Positions 5,862 through 6,588 of a DNA stretch of 6,588 nt are shown in pieces. A program made the translations under genes and the position numbers. Numbering within the stretch: the first letter of the stretch is position 1; every line of letters begins with the position of its first letter. The notes below the pieces were generated by a model. The model did not search any database. It was not told the origin of the DNA and worked only from the letters and a program-made list of their open reading frames with translations. Source of the stretch: an uncultured Pseudomonadota bacterium (GTDB lineage Bacteria > Pseudomonadota > Gammaproteobacteria > Methylococcales > Methylomonadaceae); the NCBI GenBank assembly GCA_903953455.1, contig CAJBJW010000077.1, forward strand, positions 1 to 6,588, read 5' to 3'.

Positions 5862-6588
5862 TGAATTCTGATGCCTCTTTAGAATCTGAGGAGTTAGTGT
5901 TAGGTGTCAAGATGCCTAGTTATAGCTTCGCCAAAAGACAGGGCGTTTTGCTAAAACAAGATTCAGATAAGACAGAAATATTTTTTTTGGATAGAACCTC
6001 AAGTCAATCCTTATGTGAAATGCGCAGATTGGTTGATAAAGCAGCGACTTTCATCAAGATCGACGAAGAGCGCTTTGATCATATGCTACAAGAAGTTTAT
6101 GAGCAAAAGTCAGGGCAGGCTCAGAAAATGGTTGATGATATGCAAGATAATATTGATTTATCTTACATGGCGCAGCACCTGCCTACGCCTGATGATTTGC
6201 TTGAGAGTGCTGATGAAGCGCCAATTATTCGTTTGATTAATGCACTACTTACAGAGGCTATCAAGGAAAACGCGTCAGATATTCATATTGAATCTTATGA
6301 AAAACGCATGGTGGTGCGTTTTCGTGTTGATGGTGCTTTACGCGAGATACTCGAACCTGCACGGGAATTTGCGCCGATGATTATCTCCAGACTGAAAGTC
6401 ATGGCTAAACTCGATATTGCTGAAAAAAGACTACCTCAAGATGGGCGTATATCACTCAATATTGGTGGTCGCACCGTTGATGTTCGTGTTTCAACATTGC
6501 CTTCAGGTCATAGTGAACGTGTGGTTTTAAGATTGCTTGATAAGCAGGCCAATCAGCTAAACCTTAGACAGATTGGCATGGTTGATCA
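5861..6588 (+). CDS. gspE: T2SS cytoplasmic ATPase GspE, partial (N-terminal 242 codons)
   Basis: GspE is the hexameric AAA-type ATPase that powers the T2SS pseudopilus from the cytoplasmic face of the inner membrane. The ATG at 5861 overlaps the gspD stop codon (TAATG), which implies translational coupling. The 242 visible residues comprise a divergent N-terminal domain (about 19-100, expected to bind GspL) and the start of the motor: EAPIIRLINALLTEAI (119-134), NASDIHIE (137-144), RFRVDGALREI (153-163), AEKRLPQDGRISL (187-199) and DVRVSTLPSGHSERVVLRLL (207-226). These are the classic conserved blocks of GspE/PilB N2 domains. Where many homologues read GERVVLR, this protein reads SERVVLR, a small deviation. 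The Walker A, Asp-box, Walker B and zinc-binding motifs lie beyond the window end. The reading frame is open to the last base. Confidence 0.94.
   Translation, partial: MNSDASLESEELVLGVKMPSYSFAKRQGVLLKQDSDKTEIFFLDRTSSQSLCEMRRLVDKAATFIKIDEERFDHMLQEVYEQKSGQAQKMVDDMQDNIDLSYMAQHLPTPDDLLESADEAPIIRLINALLTEAIKENASDIHIESYEKRMVVRFRVDGALREILEPAREFAPMIISRLKVMAKLDIAEKRLPQDGRISLNIGGRTVDVRVSTLPSGHSERVVLRLLDKQANQLNLRQIGMVD

Noticed and set aside
6015..6236. A 73-codon frame in another register inside gspE
   Set aside because: The gspE frame through this segment gives conserved family motifs, so the alternative frame is a shadow.

Overview
The window is chromosomal DNA from a Gram-negative bacterium, most likely a gammaproteobacterium. 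It encodes an outer-membrane porin, a periplasmic sulfate-binding protein and the start of a type II secretion (T2SS, general secretory pathway) operon in the order gspC-gspD-gspE. The DNA is AT-rich by eye (about 40% G+C, not calculated). I cannot name the genus from sequence reading alone.

Layout. (1) Positions 1-465, minus strand: the N-terminal 155 codons of an EAL-like (cyclic-di-GMP phosphodiesterase family) protein, cut by the window edge. At least two expected metal-ligand positions look substituted. (2) Positions 466-697: a divergent intergenic region with a perfect 11-bp inverted repeat, probably an operator. (3) Positions 698-3221, plus strand: a two-gene unit of an alginate-export-family porin and, 25 nt later, a sulfate-binding protein (sbp), closed by a good intrinsic terminator at 3236-3266. 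No permease or ATPase genes follow. (4) Positions 3267-3419: a second intergenic region with a small palindrome, a 19-codon minus-strand mini-ORF with a strong ribosome binding site, and three GTCATA repeats spaced exactly 11 bp apart that closely resemble a PhoB binding site (Pho box), with a -10-like TATGAT at the expected distance. (5) Positions 3420-6588: gspC (short, no PDZ domain), gspD (full-length secretin) and gspE (N-terminal 242 codons of the ATPase, cut by the window edge before the Walker A motif).

How it fits together. The porin and Sbp probably form an outer-membrane plus periplasm capture route for sulfate or a similar oxyanion, feeding an ABC transporter encoded elsewhere. 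GspC, GspD and GspE are respectively the inner-membrane clamp, the outer-membrane channel and the cytoplasmic motor of a T2SS. The most interesting inference is that this T2SS operon is induced by phosphate starvation through PhoB. That would resemble the phosphate-regulated Hxc T2SS of Pseudomonas aeruginosa, although here the operon looks like a general gsp locus. No RNA genes, CRISPR arrays, insertion sequences or attachment sites were seen. No stretch longer than about 235 bases lacks a gene.
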